64,000 nucleotides of DNA from Skeletonema tropicum (Eukaryota > Bacillariophyta > Thalassiosirophyceae > Thalassiosirales > Thalassiosiraceae), in contig CM074128.1 of assembly GCA_037178625.1 (NCBI GenBank), positions 4,154,001-4,218,000 of the forward strand, written 5' to 3'. The position numbers and the translations under genes were made by a program. The first letter of the stretch is position 1; every line of letters begins with the position of its first letter. Shown here in pieces: positions 32,845-44,371 of this stretch. The notes under the pieces were generated by a model. The model searched no databases and was not told where the DNA came from. It saw only the letters and a program-made list of their open reading frames with translations.

Positions 32845-34146
32845 ATGTCAGGAGGCAGCCTAGTCTTTCATCGGCGGTGGCAGCTGTTAGTTGCTTTCCT
32901 CGCAGGTGTTTGGGTGCATAATTTTCTTTTCCTTGTCTACAACGTTCCAACAACCGTTGTTTCAAGAAGAATAACTCCCAGCATCGGTAAAAACTCACCC
33001 GATTGGACGAACAGGGAGAGGAATGATGCGACGCCCAATTCGAATCCCATCATTTTGAACATTCTTGTTGATGACAATGGCTCATGTCCCGAGAATTGTG
33101 TCTTCATTCATAAATTTCTACCTAAGTGGGTACAATTCAGGTATATATTGTTTGCAAACAAAAAAGACCAAGCATCATCGATAGGTGATTATGGTACAGC
33201 GACACAACAACATCATCGTGGACTGGACAATGCCATGGAAGGCAAAGATGGTCACGTATTGATCGTTGCAAGGTATTACGTTGTAGAAATTGCAAAGTGG
33301 GCAAAGCAGTACAAAGAAAGAGTTACTAGCAATAATAAAGTCAGCGTCGGTATGTTCCTCATGGGCGATGAAGAATTACTTCGACACAATAGATTGGTCA
33401 ATGCAAACCTCTACATAAACTTTGACTATGTCCTACGCAACTACTACTTCAATACAACTCAAATGGGAGGATATTCTCTGAGATTCTTGGGAAATGCTAC
33501 GTGTGGAACCAGTTTGCCACTGCCAGCAGCCTCTGGGCCAAGATGGGGATTGCACTGGGTATTTCTGCAACCACATGAATCGCATGTGATATTAGATAGA
33601 CCAGTACAGTCAATAGAACCTGCAGCAGCTAGACCAACCAACTGTACATTTAAAGGTTGGGTAGGAGGTAATCGCTTTTCGAAAGAGGATAGAGCACAAG
33701 TGAGGAAACTTTCATTCCGAACCTTTAGCGATTTAAATTGCGATATTGCACTAGCAGGGACGTTCGGTACCAACAAATACAATTACAGCAAACTTTGGTA
33801 TCTGAACAATGATTTAGCTCAGAGTAAAATCGGTTTCAACCCTCGAGGAGTGCACCCTGAATGTCATCGGCTCCCAGAAATGTTGAAACTGGGAACTGTA
33901 CCCGCAATGACGAACCAAGAGTATATGCAATACACATATGAACCTATCCCAGGCATAGTTGAGAACAGCTGGATCGAGGTGTTCTCAAAGATGCGCTATT
34001 ACCTCAGTGATGACGGCAAACAAGAACTCTCAACTCTTTCATACAAGAGCGCTTTGTGGATGGATAAACTTGAAGCATGCATAAGAAGCGACATGAATAT
34101 CATTCTTGCTGGAGCATTTGGTGTGAGACAACATAATATACTATGA
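32845..34146 (+). CDS. Exostosin-like glycosyltransferase, type II membrane protein
   Basis: 433 residues in one exon. A short basic N-terminus and one span (WQLLVAFLAGVWVHNFLFLV) indicate a Golgi type II topology. The lumenal part has several N-glycosylation sequons and a C-terminal motif SKIGFNPRGVHPECHRLPEM then LKLGTVPAMTNQEY, which matches the exostosin (GT47/GT64-like) pattern SKFxLxPRGxxxxxxRxxExxxxGxIPV. The middle region (ISVGMFLMGDEELL-like segment, NFDYVLRNYYF) resembles protist and diatom members of this group. Donor and acceptor sugars cannot be told. An E2F-like TTTTGGCGC lies upstream at 32616. It converges on the GPI-type gene 34374-35189. Confidence 0.6.
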   Translation: MSGGSLVFHRRWQLLVAFLAGVWVHNFLFLVYNVPTTVVSRRITPSIGKNSPDWTNRERNDATPNSNPIILNILVDDNGSCPENCVFIHKFLPKWVQFRYILFANKKDQASSIGDYGTATQQHHRGLDNAMEGKDGHVLIVARYYVVEIAKWAKQYKERVTSNNKVSVGMFLMGDEELLRHNRLVNANLYINFDYVLRNYYFNTTQMGGYSLRFLGNATCGTSLPLPAASGPRWGLHWVFLQPHESHVILDRPVQSIEPAAARPTNCTFKGWVGGNRFSKEDRAQVRKLSFRTFSDLNCDIALAGTFGTNKYNYSKLWYLNNDLAQSKIGFNPRGVHPECHRLPEMLKLGTVPAMTNQEYMQYTYEPIPGIVENSWIEVFSKMRYYLSDDGKQELSTLSYKSALWMDKLEACIRSDMNIILAGAFGVRQHNIL

Positions 34147-34373
34147 CAATTCGGATAAATACCAAAGATTTACTGCGTACAAAAATAAACTGGTTCTGAC
34201 AGGTTGTATTTATTTCACAGCAGCTCAATTTCATTGATAAATTCTACAAACAAATAAAGTGGGTGGGTGACAGCTATACAATAGCCACCCCCCCCCTCAA
34301 ATTCTAAGAACAATGCACGCCAACATCCCCAAAAAGAAGTGCAAAAAGGCATGGCTCCCCAATGATACCCCTC

Positions 34374-35189
34374 CTAATTATTCATCATGAACAAAAATGC
34401 AGAAAGCAATCCCAAAGTCCCAAGGACCAAACCACTGCTGCTCCTCCCCCCTGCATCATTCATCCTGTACGCCATCCCCTTCCACTCGCCAATCGGCAAC
34501 CCATTCAAGTCCCCCTTCTCTTTACAACTCTTCGACTGATCACAAACAGCCGCCAAATCCGTCTCATCACAGCCAAAGAATGGCATCTTTTCATCTGCAT
34601 CGGCATCAGCGTTGAGCAAGTCACACTTCACCTTATCCTCTTGGATTTGAGCACAGTACAGGTCGTAAAAGGCACAATCGCACTGATTTTCGAGGAAGCC
34701 ATCGTTGAGGCAAAAGGTGAAGGGACAGTACACACTTTGGTACACTTCGACGTAGTCTCTAAAGACGCAATCGCCCAGCTGCCCATTGAGACAAACACTC
34801 TGAAGTTCGGTGGAACATTTTTCGAGAGACCCCCCTGACTCGGCGCAATCACAGAGTGCCGAGGGGCAAGTCGTGCGAGGGCAGAAGAAGTCGACGCCAT
34901 CATCGGTTTCGCCCTCCAAGAAGCGAGGAGTGTCTGATGATCGGTGGGAGAGGATGCCCACGTCAGGCATTCCACTTTGTTTGCTGCTTGACGAGGCGTT
35001 ATTACCAAATAATTGATTCCTCTTCTTGATCTTTTGGAGCAAGCGACGTTTCATTGGGGCGCTGTCGTTGGTTGTAGTCGGAGAGTTCACATTAGATGTG
35101 TCGACAGCGCTGATGGTATTTTCGGCATTCACAGCCGCTCCAGCCAGAGCAAGGGGGGTAACAACGGCGACGGTAGATTGGAAGCGCAT
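34374..35189 (-). CDS. Cys-rich cell-surface protein with probable GPI anchor
   Basis: 271 residues. The N-terminus is a signal peptide (RFQSTVAVVTPLALAGAAVNA). After a Ser/Thr/Asn-rich stretch with a dibasic MKRRLLQKIKKR segment, a Cys-rich domain runs from about residue 100 to 230 with about 17 cysteines (FFCPRTTCPSALCDCAES, CLNDGFLENQCDCAFYDLYC). The end is AGGRSSSGLVLGTLGLLSAF followed by LFMMNN, a small-residue site plus hydrophobic tail with almost no cytosolic residues, typical of a GPI attachment signal. I do not recognise the Cys domain. A surface or extracellular-matrix role is inferred from topology alone. Confidence 0.6.
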   Translation of the reverse strand: MRFQSTVAVVTPLALAGAAVNAENTISAVDTSNVNSPTTTNDSAPMKRRLLQKIKKRNQLFGNNASSSSKQSGMPDVGILSHRSSDTPRFLEGETDDGVDFFCPRTTCPSALCDCAESGGSLEKCSTELQSVCLNGQLGDCVFRDYVEVYQSVYCPFTFCLNDGFLENQCDCAFYDLYCAQIQEDKVKCDLLNADADADEKMPFFGCDETDLAAVCDQSKSCKEKGDLNGLPIGEWKGMAYRMNDAGGRSSSGLVLGTLGLLSAFLFMMNN

Positions 35190-35429
35190 GGTAACTATCT
35201 AAGGTTGATGTCAGTAAGAAGTGATCTCTTGGAAAGTGGCGATGGCAATGCATGCAATTGTGAGTATGTAGCTCCTCCCGGGAATCGGATTCCAAAAGTG
35301 CATCGCATGCGCTCTCTTCATTCTTGATATGTAAACGTAAGTTGTTGGCGAAATTTTGAGTGTTTTAGTGAAAATCTAGTGCCAAACATCCACATCCTCA
35401 ATACAGTTGTATATTTACAACCCTAGACA

Positions 35430-36512
35430 CTAGTTAACTGGGAAACGATTCAAGTCACAATCCGGATACCAACTCAATTGAGATGCGCTTATATACTTTT
35501 TTACATAGATTCTCTCCATACTTATAGGTACTTTACCCGCCTGCAACAAGTCGTTACGAGTCACTTCTTTGAAGTAAAAGATGCCATACATAGTCAAAAG
35601 ACCTTCTTCCTCCAGTTCTTGAAGAGAGATACAAGTGCTTGCGTGTATCAATACACCAAAGACATCTTTGGTCACATGCCTTCTTCGTAAGAGCACCTCC
35701 ATTCACAAACAACAGCTGGCTCGCTCCCCATTGGTCGTCCCTCATTACTTATTCCAAATATTCTAGTGGATGTGCCTTTTCCTCCCTTTCCATCTTCATC
35801 AATACTCCAATACCGTTTGTAGAATTCCAACAGAGTATGTTGCCCATCATGCGGAAGTAGCTGAACTGTATCCTGCTTCCTCAAAAAGTTCACCCATTCA
35901 CTACGCTTTCCGTCATTGGAATTGCATGCTGTAGGTCCACCTTCATCTAACCATCTCAACACTCCTTCTCGAAACTCTACACCAGGGGCCTCCATCGAGG
36001 ACCCAGCACCTGCACTGCGTGCCCAATAGTAGCTCCCTACATGATGATTGTTCAGTCCAAGCACAAGATGTGCATCATTACCGCAGAGAGTTGGATCTAA
36101 ATCAATTTCTGCTAGAAATGTTGAGATTGGTTCATCTTCACCGGATATTGCATCATCACGACCTCGGGTGACGGTAGAGTGAAGATAGCCTATTGCTGGT
36201 TGTCCATCTATAATTTGAAACTGGCAGTTTATTGCATTGACATCATTGTCGTGATTTTGTGTTATCGGAATCATTATTGAGTGAAATCGGCTGCAGTAAT
36301 AGATTGTTTTTGGGGCATCGAATGCAAGGAACTTCACCATCATTGAATGGAGGTTCTGCTGTGCGTCTTAGAGCCTGTACGTCAATAATAAAGCTTGGTG
36401 TAGGCACATCACTTAATAACATTAGTGAATTCGCAAAGAGTGTCTGTGATGAGCTCATCAAGACCACCAAGCCTACAACATTGACGAATACGTTTGTGTT
36501 GTGATACATCAT
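35430..36512 (-). CDS. Protein of unknown function, three +1 frame changes
   Basis: Starts MMYHNTNVFVNVVGLVVLMS at 36512, with a possible signal anchor. The segment SDVPTPSFIIDVQALRR recalls the N-terminal strand of alanine-racemase-fold enzymes but no PLP lysine context is seen, so this is weak. The middle has HLVLGLNNHHVGSYYWARS and WVNFLRKQDTVQLLPHDG, the latter a pattern I associate with uncharacterised algal proteins. The frame changes at 36251-36252 (TC[A][C]), 35683-35684 (GA[A][G]) and 35676-35677 (GC[A][T]), all +1 when resolved this way, giving 359 residues ending DCDLNRFPVN. The last two lie only seven bases apart, so a single -1 change there is an alternative. Confidence 0.5.
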
Positions 36513-37156
36513 TATTTTTTATTTGATGTGACGTACAATGATATTCCCTTGGTGTGACAGTCCGACGCATAAACCACTTGCAAACCAAACCAGATGTTTA
36601 CAGGTATTGCTGACAAGGCAGTCTTTCTATTGTACTCTTCACTAAATAATAGATAGACAATGTTGGTCTTCGGTCCTCTAACAACAGCGTGGCCGTTATC
36701 GTTTGCTAGGGGGTTCCCGTGGCTGGGGTTTGCTGGCAAGTGCAAGTGGCAAGTGGATTAGTTAGTACTTAGTGCAAGTGCATGCAGCAACACGCTTGCG
36801 GCGCTGGTGGTTAGTGTGTGATCATTGAGTACCATACCTGGGGTTCATGTATGTCACATCAGACTGTTTTCATAGTTGATGTCATCTTATTCTCGCACAT
36901 TCAATCAAGGAACGTTCAACTTGCGTGCCAATAATGCTTGCCGTTGCGTTCGAATTTCGAATCTCGATCGATCGAAGACTCCGGAAGAACAATCACTCCA
37001 TCCGGTGGCGATGGTTTTGGTTTTGTTGTGGTAGGTCACATATTAACTGAAAAGAAGCATAGCATTAATCCTCTTTTGGTGGTATTCTAGTAATTGGACT
37101 TCGAATATATATATCACTGCAGCGGTGGGAAGAAGCTACTACTTATATTCTTCAAA
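36513..37156. other. Intergenic region between divergent genes
   Basis: 644 bp upstream of both flanking genes. It shows a short degenerate GCAAGTG repeat (about 36738-36785) and an ATATATAT tract near 37104, but no recognised gene. Confidence 0.45.
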
Positions 37157-40100
37157 ATGGACTTCAGCGGAAATGGAACAACACTGTTCCACCAACACGA
37201 TAATATTATTATGGACAGTCATCGATTTCTCGCCGCGCCGGCAATTGTGCTGGACTACACAGTATTAGCCGTCGTCATCTTCACACTGGCCTTGATTCTA
37301 GTCATCGAAGTACTGCGACATAAATTAGACATATGGGCCAGCGGCAACCCTTTCTTCAAGACGGTCCTGGAATTGATGTATCGCGAGCTGACAACACTTG
37401 GAATGGTGGAGTGTGTCATCTACCTATTGCACAAATACTGGGCGGACTTTAATCTCGCTTACGAAGTGGTATTTATTGATATTCACTTTATGCTGTTTTA
37501 CACTGCTGTGATTAATGCAGTGCAAAGTTCCGTTGGTGCGAGTGTTGACTACGCGGTTGACAAATAAGCAGTGGACCATGACGGAAGATATTGATATTTA
37601 TCACTATGTGGCAATTCGAAAAGAGTTTGATCGGCTGGAGGAGCAATTTCAATTAGACAAGTCAATTCCTGCATCGGTCCATGATTCGGTCAGTGGGAAT
37701 GGCTTCTTTCCAGAGAATCAAAAATACTTTCGGAGTATGTTTGATAATATTGCATTTCGAATAAGGCACCCATACTTGTCATCAAGGAAGAAGGCTCTCA
37801 TTGTGCCAGTGAGATTCCATGAATTGCGAGCACACTTTATTGAGTCAAACAACTTGCCCCAAAAGTTTAAAGTGTCACCCTATCTGAATCTCTCGCTGAC
37901 AAGTGTATTGTTAGAGTTTGTGCACATTTCTCCAGCGGCGTGGATATTGCTAATGGCATCGGCAAATATTCTATACTTCCTTTCTGGAGCAATTCTCGAT
38001 GCGACAGGATATACGGGGAGCGTTACCACATTTATGATTACTGTGTATTTTACTGTCGCGGCATCGTTTGCTCTCCTTCAATTCCTCATTACACTCAAAA
38101 TGAAGTCAATTTTTAGTCACATTATCAACACAAAAACCTGGACGGCTCAGGCTGCGGTCGACGAAAACTTGGAAGAGCAGAGATCTCGGGAGCAGCTTAA
38201 CTTGTTCTGGGGAGGAGCTCCGCATTATATCATTGTAGCAACTCAATACTGTCAATTTGGGTATGCAATAGGCCTGGCTGTTATTGCTGTCTACAATAAA
38301 CAACTGGGAGATATGGTCACGACGATGCTCTTTGTTTGGCTTGCTTCATATAGTGTGTTTTTGTTTCTGGTGAATCGAATGATGCCATGGTAAGAGGAAA
38401 CTGCATCAAATGGATTCCATCGTTGTGTACAACTGTTGTTCTCATATCATTGTCGCATTCATTATATTTCTAGGTATACGTTATGTACGAGCATGGGTCA
38501 ACTAGTGAACAAAGAAAGGTGAGTGGCTAGGAATCTATTGCACATCTGCATCGGTCTGCAAATATCATTATTCAAAATTTCTTCCTCTTGTCACACAACA
38601 TGTTAGGCTCCACCAAACCTTAGCTAAGCTCAAACTGAAAGAAGAGTTGCGAAAGAAAGAAGCTATCCATGAAGAAATGAAAGCTGCGGAAGAAATGGAA
38701 CGGCGTAAAAAAGAAGAGGAAGCAAAAGCGAAGCGGTTGTTGGCTTCCAAAGCAGCAAAACCTGCGCCTGATAAAAGCAGCTCTCTTCTTGGTATAACGG
38801 TAAGCGATGGATGTTGACTGTCTTTGTTGCTCCGCTGCAATCCATTGTAATTAACTCTTTGCAATTATTTTAGGACACATTGGTCACCAACGTTGGTAAT
38901 GTCTTCAAGAGGCCATCGGCCGAAGAACGAAAACGCCTTCGAAAGGGGAGGCAAAAGTCCATCTCGGATGGTGTTCAGTTCATGAGAGATTTCAATGCGG
39001 CAGATACGGCAAGATCATTCCATGATTCTCCTCCGCGCTTGTCTGATGCAGCTGCAGAGAAGTTAGTTTCGGTAGACGAAGATCAGATGTTTCAGCAACC
39101 TCCACTAACTGCCAATGTAGACGGACAAGACAATGTGAATCTATCATCAAATAGACTTTCAACAGTGGAAGAGAGGAGGAAAGAGAGACGTCGCTTGCGT
39201 AAAAGTCAGTCCGAAAATGTTGCTGCGATGAGAGCAATGACCATAGATGATTTCTCTGCGCTCGATACTTCAACTTCACGGCAACGAAGATCCATTGCAA
39301 ATATGGGTGCCAATTCAGCCCTCCGACTTTCAGCTCCACAACAAGGAAATATGGAAAAACCGACTCCTAAAACGGGAGGGGAGCTTTTTGACCATCTCGC
39401 ACGGATAGAACTGAGCCCGATCAAGTCAGAAGAGGAGGATACAAAAATCACCACTAATGTTGATGATGATGTCAACTACATTGCATTCCAAAAAATCCTC
39501 AAAACCCCAAATACTCCTCCAAAAAAGAATGGAAATGACAACGATGATGTTCTAATCGAGACGCCTTCCAAGATTATCTCACCGTCGCCTACAATTTTAT
39601 CTACGTCAAAGGATGACTTTTCGATACCTTCTAGCCGACGTATTTCGCGAGAGGATACTGATGCAGCAACTCTTAATGGGCATAGTAAAGCATCAGAAAT
39701 ACTTGAGAGAAAGCAAGCGCGAAGGACGAAGACAAAATCTCAGGACACAATCGGAAGGGGTAGCATTCATGCGATCGTCGTTGGCCGACACCGACACTGA
39801 TAGCGTCAAAACGACTTCGTTAGCTCCTGTTTGCGAACTTGGAGGAGATTCACAACTTGAAACACTAGCTGGGCTTGCCAAGTTGTCCGCAAAAGATTTG
39901 CCAGAGATACCGCCATTTGAGGAGAAAAGACGACGAACACGTCTTCGATCAGCTTCCGATGGGGTAGCTGCGATGACTATGGGGCTGGTACGCGACTCAG
40001 ATTCCCCCAAAAGTCCAGCGTTGACCGGAAACAGCGCTTCGTCAGAGTCAAATGAGAAAGATCTACCCATAGAGTCCACTTCAGATGATATCATTGAAGA

Positions 40101-42287
40101 AGAACACCCCAAACCAAGCAATCGCGTATCTTTTGCAATATTTCACACCTCATCAGCTTCAAAAGCACTCTCCAGTCCAACAGATCGTTTGAGCAGCATT
40201 GATTCTGCTGCAAGCGATGATGGCGATAGTGACATAGATGACGTTCCTGACGCATTGCAAGAAGATATTTCTGTCACTCCAAGTAAGCACATATTCTCTA
40301 AACCGAGAATTGATCTCACTTCATTTCTTCAAAGCGGAAAGTACCCTGCTGCATCATTTTTGTATGGTCCAATGATATGTTTGTTTGTAATTGGGTAAGT
40401 TTGTTGACAATCACTGTTATCTTTCTCTCATTGACGTTACTAACTGTTTACTACGTGTTTGTTTCACGTCCACATTTTTTATAGAATGTAAGTCAGTGCG
40501 ATAGTTTTTGTTATCAACTCTTTTAGCCTGAGACATACTCATTTTTTTAACGTCATTCATATCCCTAAAGGCGAGTGGAAGGTTTCAATATAAAATCTGG
40601 AGCTTTGAATGATATGAAAAACACATATCACATGAGACTACCCGATTCATTCTTTTTCGAGTGCTCTTGGTACTGTTTGATGATATTGGAGATGTCTTTC
40701 GTATTCACTTATTTTACACGCCAGGCTTGTCTCAACGAAGGGAAGAGTTACCCGACGATGAAATCAATCACTGCGGCAGGCTGGGGGTTCATAATTAACG
40801 TCGTCTGTCTCATCTTGCTGTTGATAGCCGAAAGTCAAAGATGCTGTTACGCCAGCTCAACCGGTGGACAAGTGTACGAAGACGGGCAGTCTAGGAATTT
40901 GGGAGCCTCGGAACAAACGTATGACAAAACGGACTCATATGAGAGTTATTATCCTTCTGACGAAACTGATGATTGCACCTGCATGAAATTTGGATTTAGG
41001 TTGTATGGAGGGCTTGGAAATATTGAACCATTTACTTTCTTGATAGTGTTGTCCCCACTACGATTTCTACTTGCATCGTATACGTTGAAAATGTTTGGAT
41101 ATCGCCGCGACAAACATGACCATGTCTCGAATGCAAGTGACCAAAATCATGGAAGCCACGATCATTCTGACACCAAGACGAAAGCTCGAGAATTATGGCT
41201 ATCAACAGTTGGTGTACACAGTGATGTAGCAGTGAAGTATGGTATGTTCAGTGGACAATGCCTTCTGTGTATGCTTGGAATTTACTCTCCGGTCGAAACT
41301 AGCGATGACGAAGTAGAAGAACCTTCCATTGATGTCAACGACAAAGATTTCGTTTCTTCTCAGCCTTCTCCTGAGCCTTCAACCCAGATCAGTGCTGAAC
41401 GGGAGTTTACAACGTTGACTAGTTTAGATAGCACTTCTGATACTCCGAAGCAACCTCATCAACGAAGGACCACGTATGATTTTGAAGCATTTGGTGTCGT
41501 CTTTGATGACTTCTCTTATCCATCATCTAGATTGATACGCCGAATGCGAAGGTGCGAAAGACGTTTGCTTCCGTTTCTAGATGAATGGCAAGTGGTTGAT
41601 GTAGTTCTCACGAGTCATGAACTAGTTCTCTTTGATGCTTACGAAGAAAGTGAGTGTGATATCTTTGATCCGAAGATTGATATATCGAATAACGGAGGCA
41701 AGGGATTGAGATTGTGTGACGTCGCCAAAGGACGCAAAATTCTTAGTCAGTTTGATTTGGATGATATTGATTTTGTCGATATCGAGCATCGTCTTGAAGC
41801 AGTGTCTGACTCAATCAGTGACGTCGAGAGAGGTCACGAGCAGCTTCTTGAATTCTGGCAAGGTGGCAATGACCATATCGCTGATTATACATCGCACAAA
41901 ATGAACATGCGATGGTGCAATGTTAATGAGGATAGATTGAAGGTTCATTTCAAATCTGGAGGAGGCACAACACTATTTATGCGTTTTGCAGTAGACCTAA
42001 AAGAGATGGAGAGGCGCAAGTTAGAGTTGCATGCTGGAGAGAAATTATCAGATATTGGGCGTCAGGCGAAGGTTTGGTGCCGTACAATAGCTCATCTGCG
42101 GGGTGCATATAATTTGACCATGCAGAGTTTACCTCACTTTAACGACGATCAAGAGATGGATGATTTTATAGAGTTGTGTCCGAGAGAAGAAGAAATCCAG
42201 GAAGGGCGCCTGAGAACACGTATGAGAAGGAGCAAATCCTTTATCTTCGATGATCACACGTTAGCCAAAATAAATGGCACGGATTGA
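37157..42287 (+). CDS. Large multi-pass membrane protein (distantly MLO-like) with repeated R-x-x-S motifs, two +1 frame changes
   Basis: Five exons: 37157-38389, 38474-38518 (45 bp), 38607-38799, 38874-40394, 40571-42287; all introns GT-AG. With one base removed at 37534 (GT[T][G]) and at 39716 (CA[A][G]) the product is 1568 residues. About ten hydrophobic spans: three near the N-terminus, four before residue 410, and three after exon 5 begins. ELMYRELTTLGMVECVIYLL recalls the MLO ELMLLGFISLLL segment, the only hint of family. A long cytosolic loop holds repeats of a basic-Ser motif: RLRKGRQKSISDGVQFM, RRLRKSQSENVAAM, RQNLRTQSEGVAFM and RTRLRSASDGVAAM, with RRSKSF near the C-terminus. These look like kinase or 14-3-3 sites. 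A coiled, Lys/Glu-rich stretch is encoded by exon 3. Function unknown; channel or scaffold possible. Confidence 0.55.
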
Positions 42288-42444
42288 TAGGTTCATCGTT
42301 TAGCAATACTGTAGCGGTGAGTACATCATAACCTAGAGTTATACTTAGTAGGTGCATCGGCAACTACATAGGATTACCTAATTACCTCTATACAGCATCA
42401 TACACACATGTGTTTCAAGCTTCTACACGACTTGCCTCTCCTCA

Positions 42445-43857
42445 TTATGTGCAATGGATTTCCATGTTAATTACTTCCACGTTTTTGGCGGAGCTATCAA
42501 CATTCTCGACAGCTAATGTTTCCGGCATCAAGATGGTATATGCGAGAGCAGGCACCAAAGAAAGAATACACAACATCATAAAAGCAGTCTGGTACCCCAA
42601 GTCTTGTGCTAGTGCTTGTCCCAAATATCCACTGACGGTACCGCCGATGGACATGGCTGCAGAAGTAACTCCCAATGTCAACGAAAATCGACCAGTTCCC
42701 GCGGCAATGTCTGACGTAACAAGGATGTACATTGTGCCAAAGACACCAGCTCCCACTCCATCCAAAACTTGAGTCGAGAGAATAATAACTTCGAGCGCTA
42801 CCGGAACAGCGTTTCCATCTGCTTCATAACCATTCTTAATTCCAGTCAAAGCGAATAGGATAAGACAACGGAGAGGGACAGAGAACATTCCAATAAGGAA
42901 GAGCTTCTTGCGCCCCCAATGCCCTGAATAATCGCCACAAACTTTGGCGCTTCCAACCATGAATATTTGGGCCACAATGATGCACATACCAGAGAGTAAA
43001 AATCCGACACGTGGGTTGTCTCCTCCAATTGCCAATGTCTGCATGACCAATGGTAAGACTGTTCCATTACTCATATGAAAGAGGAAACAAATAACAGTGA
43101 ACACCAAAAGGGTCTTGTTTTTCAATAACTCGAGAGGGGTAGCTGATGTGTAGTCTGTTTCCGTCGAGATAGCAGGGTTTACTTGCTCCTCGCTTGCTAA
43201 TTGATATTGATCGGTTCCATCGGAAACACTCTTACTAAGACCTCTTGCTGCATCATGATCAATATCATGTGGGTCGATTCTTGTTAAGAAAAAGATCACT
43301 CCCGCACATGCAATAGGACTGACAATAAAGAGCAACCCAATATTGGGGTATGTGTAAAATGCAATCAAACTTCCACTGAGCACAATGATTGCAGTACCAA
43401 AATGATTCTTCATCTCATTATCGGCCACCTGTTTCGTCATGCCGGTGCTGCCCACAATTCCCTGAGTGATAGAGTTCAGGCCCGGAGGAATGAGCGCCGT
43501 GACAGCACCTTGAATAAATTTCAGGAACACCATCCACACGATATTCTCTCCATATTCCTTCGCCGTGATAGCCGAAAGAAGCGTCAACGCAGTGGTGGTC
43601 AGCGCTGCTCCAGCCAACAATGCTACCTTCCTATCCGAAGCATCCATAATGTAGCCCGCAGGTGTTTGAAATAGAAATTGACTCATGCCGAACACGAAGA
43701 ACATCACGCCCACTTGCTTTTCGCTATACAGCTTGGACGAAATGAGGAAGGCGCTTTGCATATTGATCATGGTGAGACCGTCGCGGAGCTCACCGAGGAA
43801 GAGGGCGACGAGCCCCAAGAGAGACTTTGCTGATCTTTTGGTTGAAAACATACTCAT
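42445..43857 (-). CDS. Major facilitator superfamily transporter
   Basis: 470 residues, single exon, about 12 membrane spans in two halves separated by a hydrophilic loop (about residues 195-245, HDAARGLSKSVSDGTDQYQL). The first half has the MFS loop 2-3 signature region GYIMDASDRKVALLAGAAL (GxxxDxxxRR/K type), and the second half the matching CGDYSGHWGRKKLFLIGMF. GTVSGYLGQALAQDLGYQTA occurs near span 11, as in drug/proton-antiporter-type MFS proteins. The substrate is not predictable. ATG at 43857 chosen; an ATG two codons later is equivalent. It converges on the large membrane-protein gene. Confidence 0.8.
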   Translation of the reverse strand: MSMFSTKRSAKSLLGLVALFLGELRDGLTMINMQSAFLISSKLYSEKQVGVMFFVFGMSQFLFQTPAGYIMDASDRKVALLAGAALTTTALTLLSAITAKEYGENIVWMVFLKFIQGAVTALIPPGLNSITQGIVGSTGMTKQVADNEMKNHFGTAIIVLSGSLIAFYTYPNIGLLFIVSPIACAGVIFFLTRIDPHDIDHDAARGLSKSVSDGTDQYQLASEEQVNPAISTETDYTSATPLELLKNKTLLVFTVICFLFHMSNGTVLPLVMQTLAIGGDNPRVGFLLSGMCIIVAQIFMVGSAKVCGDYSGHWGRKKLFLIGMFSVPLRCLILFALTGIKNGYEADGNAVPVALEVIILSTQVLDGVGAGVFGTMYILVTSDIAAGTGRFSLTLGVTSAAMSIGGTVSGYLGQALAQDLGYQTAFMMLCILSLVPALAYTILMPETLAVENVDSSAKNVEVINMEIHCT

Positions 43858-44090
43858 ATGATGTGCACTGCTACCAATATTACATCAAAAAATATTATGA
43901 TCTTCAATTATTGCTGAGAACCCAACGCAGAACAAACCAATGATCGGAACTTGGAACCACAAACACATGCAATATCGGCGAGCAATGGATCGGATATGGT
44001 GAGGTAAAATTTCTTTTGTCCAAAATTTACATTGGACGCGCGCAGCATTGTTTCTATTTCTTCGCAACTTGAGAGGTAAACCATGGTAAA

Positions 44091-44240
44091 TGGTAAACTC
44101 TGAGTGCGTTGAGTTTCTCAAGAGAAAAATTTTACAAGAAACATCCAACGCACGCCTGCCGCTACGCTCTGTGGTAAACACTGAGTGCGTTGAGTTTCTC
44201 ACGAGAAAATTGTGCAAGAAACATCCAATGCATGCCTGCC
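44091..44240. repeat. Direct repeat, two copies of about 70 bp
   Basis: Copy 1 at 44091-44160 and copy 2 at 44172-44240 share TGGTAAAC, TGAGTGCGTTGAGTTTCTCA and CAAGAAACATCCAA..GCCTGCC with scattered substitutions, offset 81 bp. They lie upstream of the MFS gene. No coding role is supported. Confidence 0.8.
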
Positions 44241-44371
44241 ACTCTGGACAAGAACGGTATCTACCTCCCAAGAAGTACATATTATATAATATTGGTAGAT
44301 AAGTAAGTATGTATAAGTACGGATATTCATGTCAGTATCATCTCCCTGGTTGCTACTTGGTAAGTACCTAC

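Noticed and set aside
43885..44280. 131-codon minus-strand frame upstream of the MFS gene
   Set aside because: It runs across the two direct-repeat copies and has no protein-like features.
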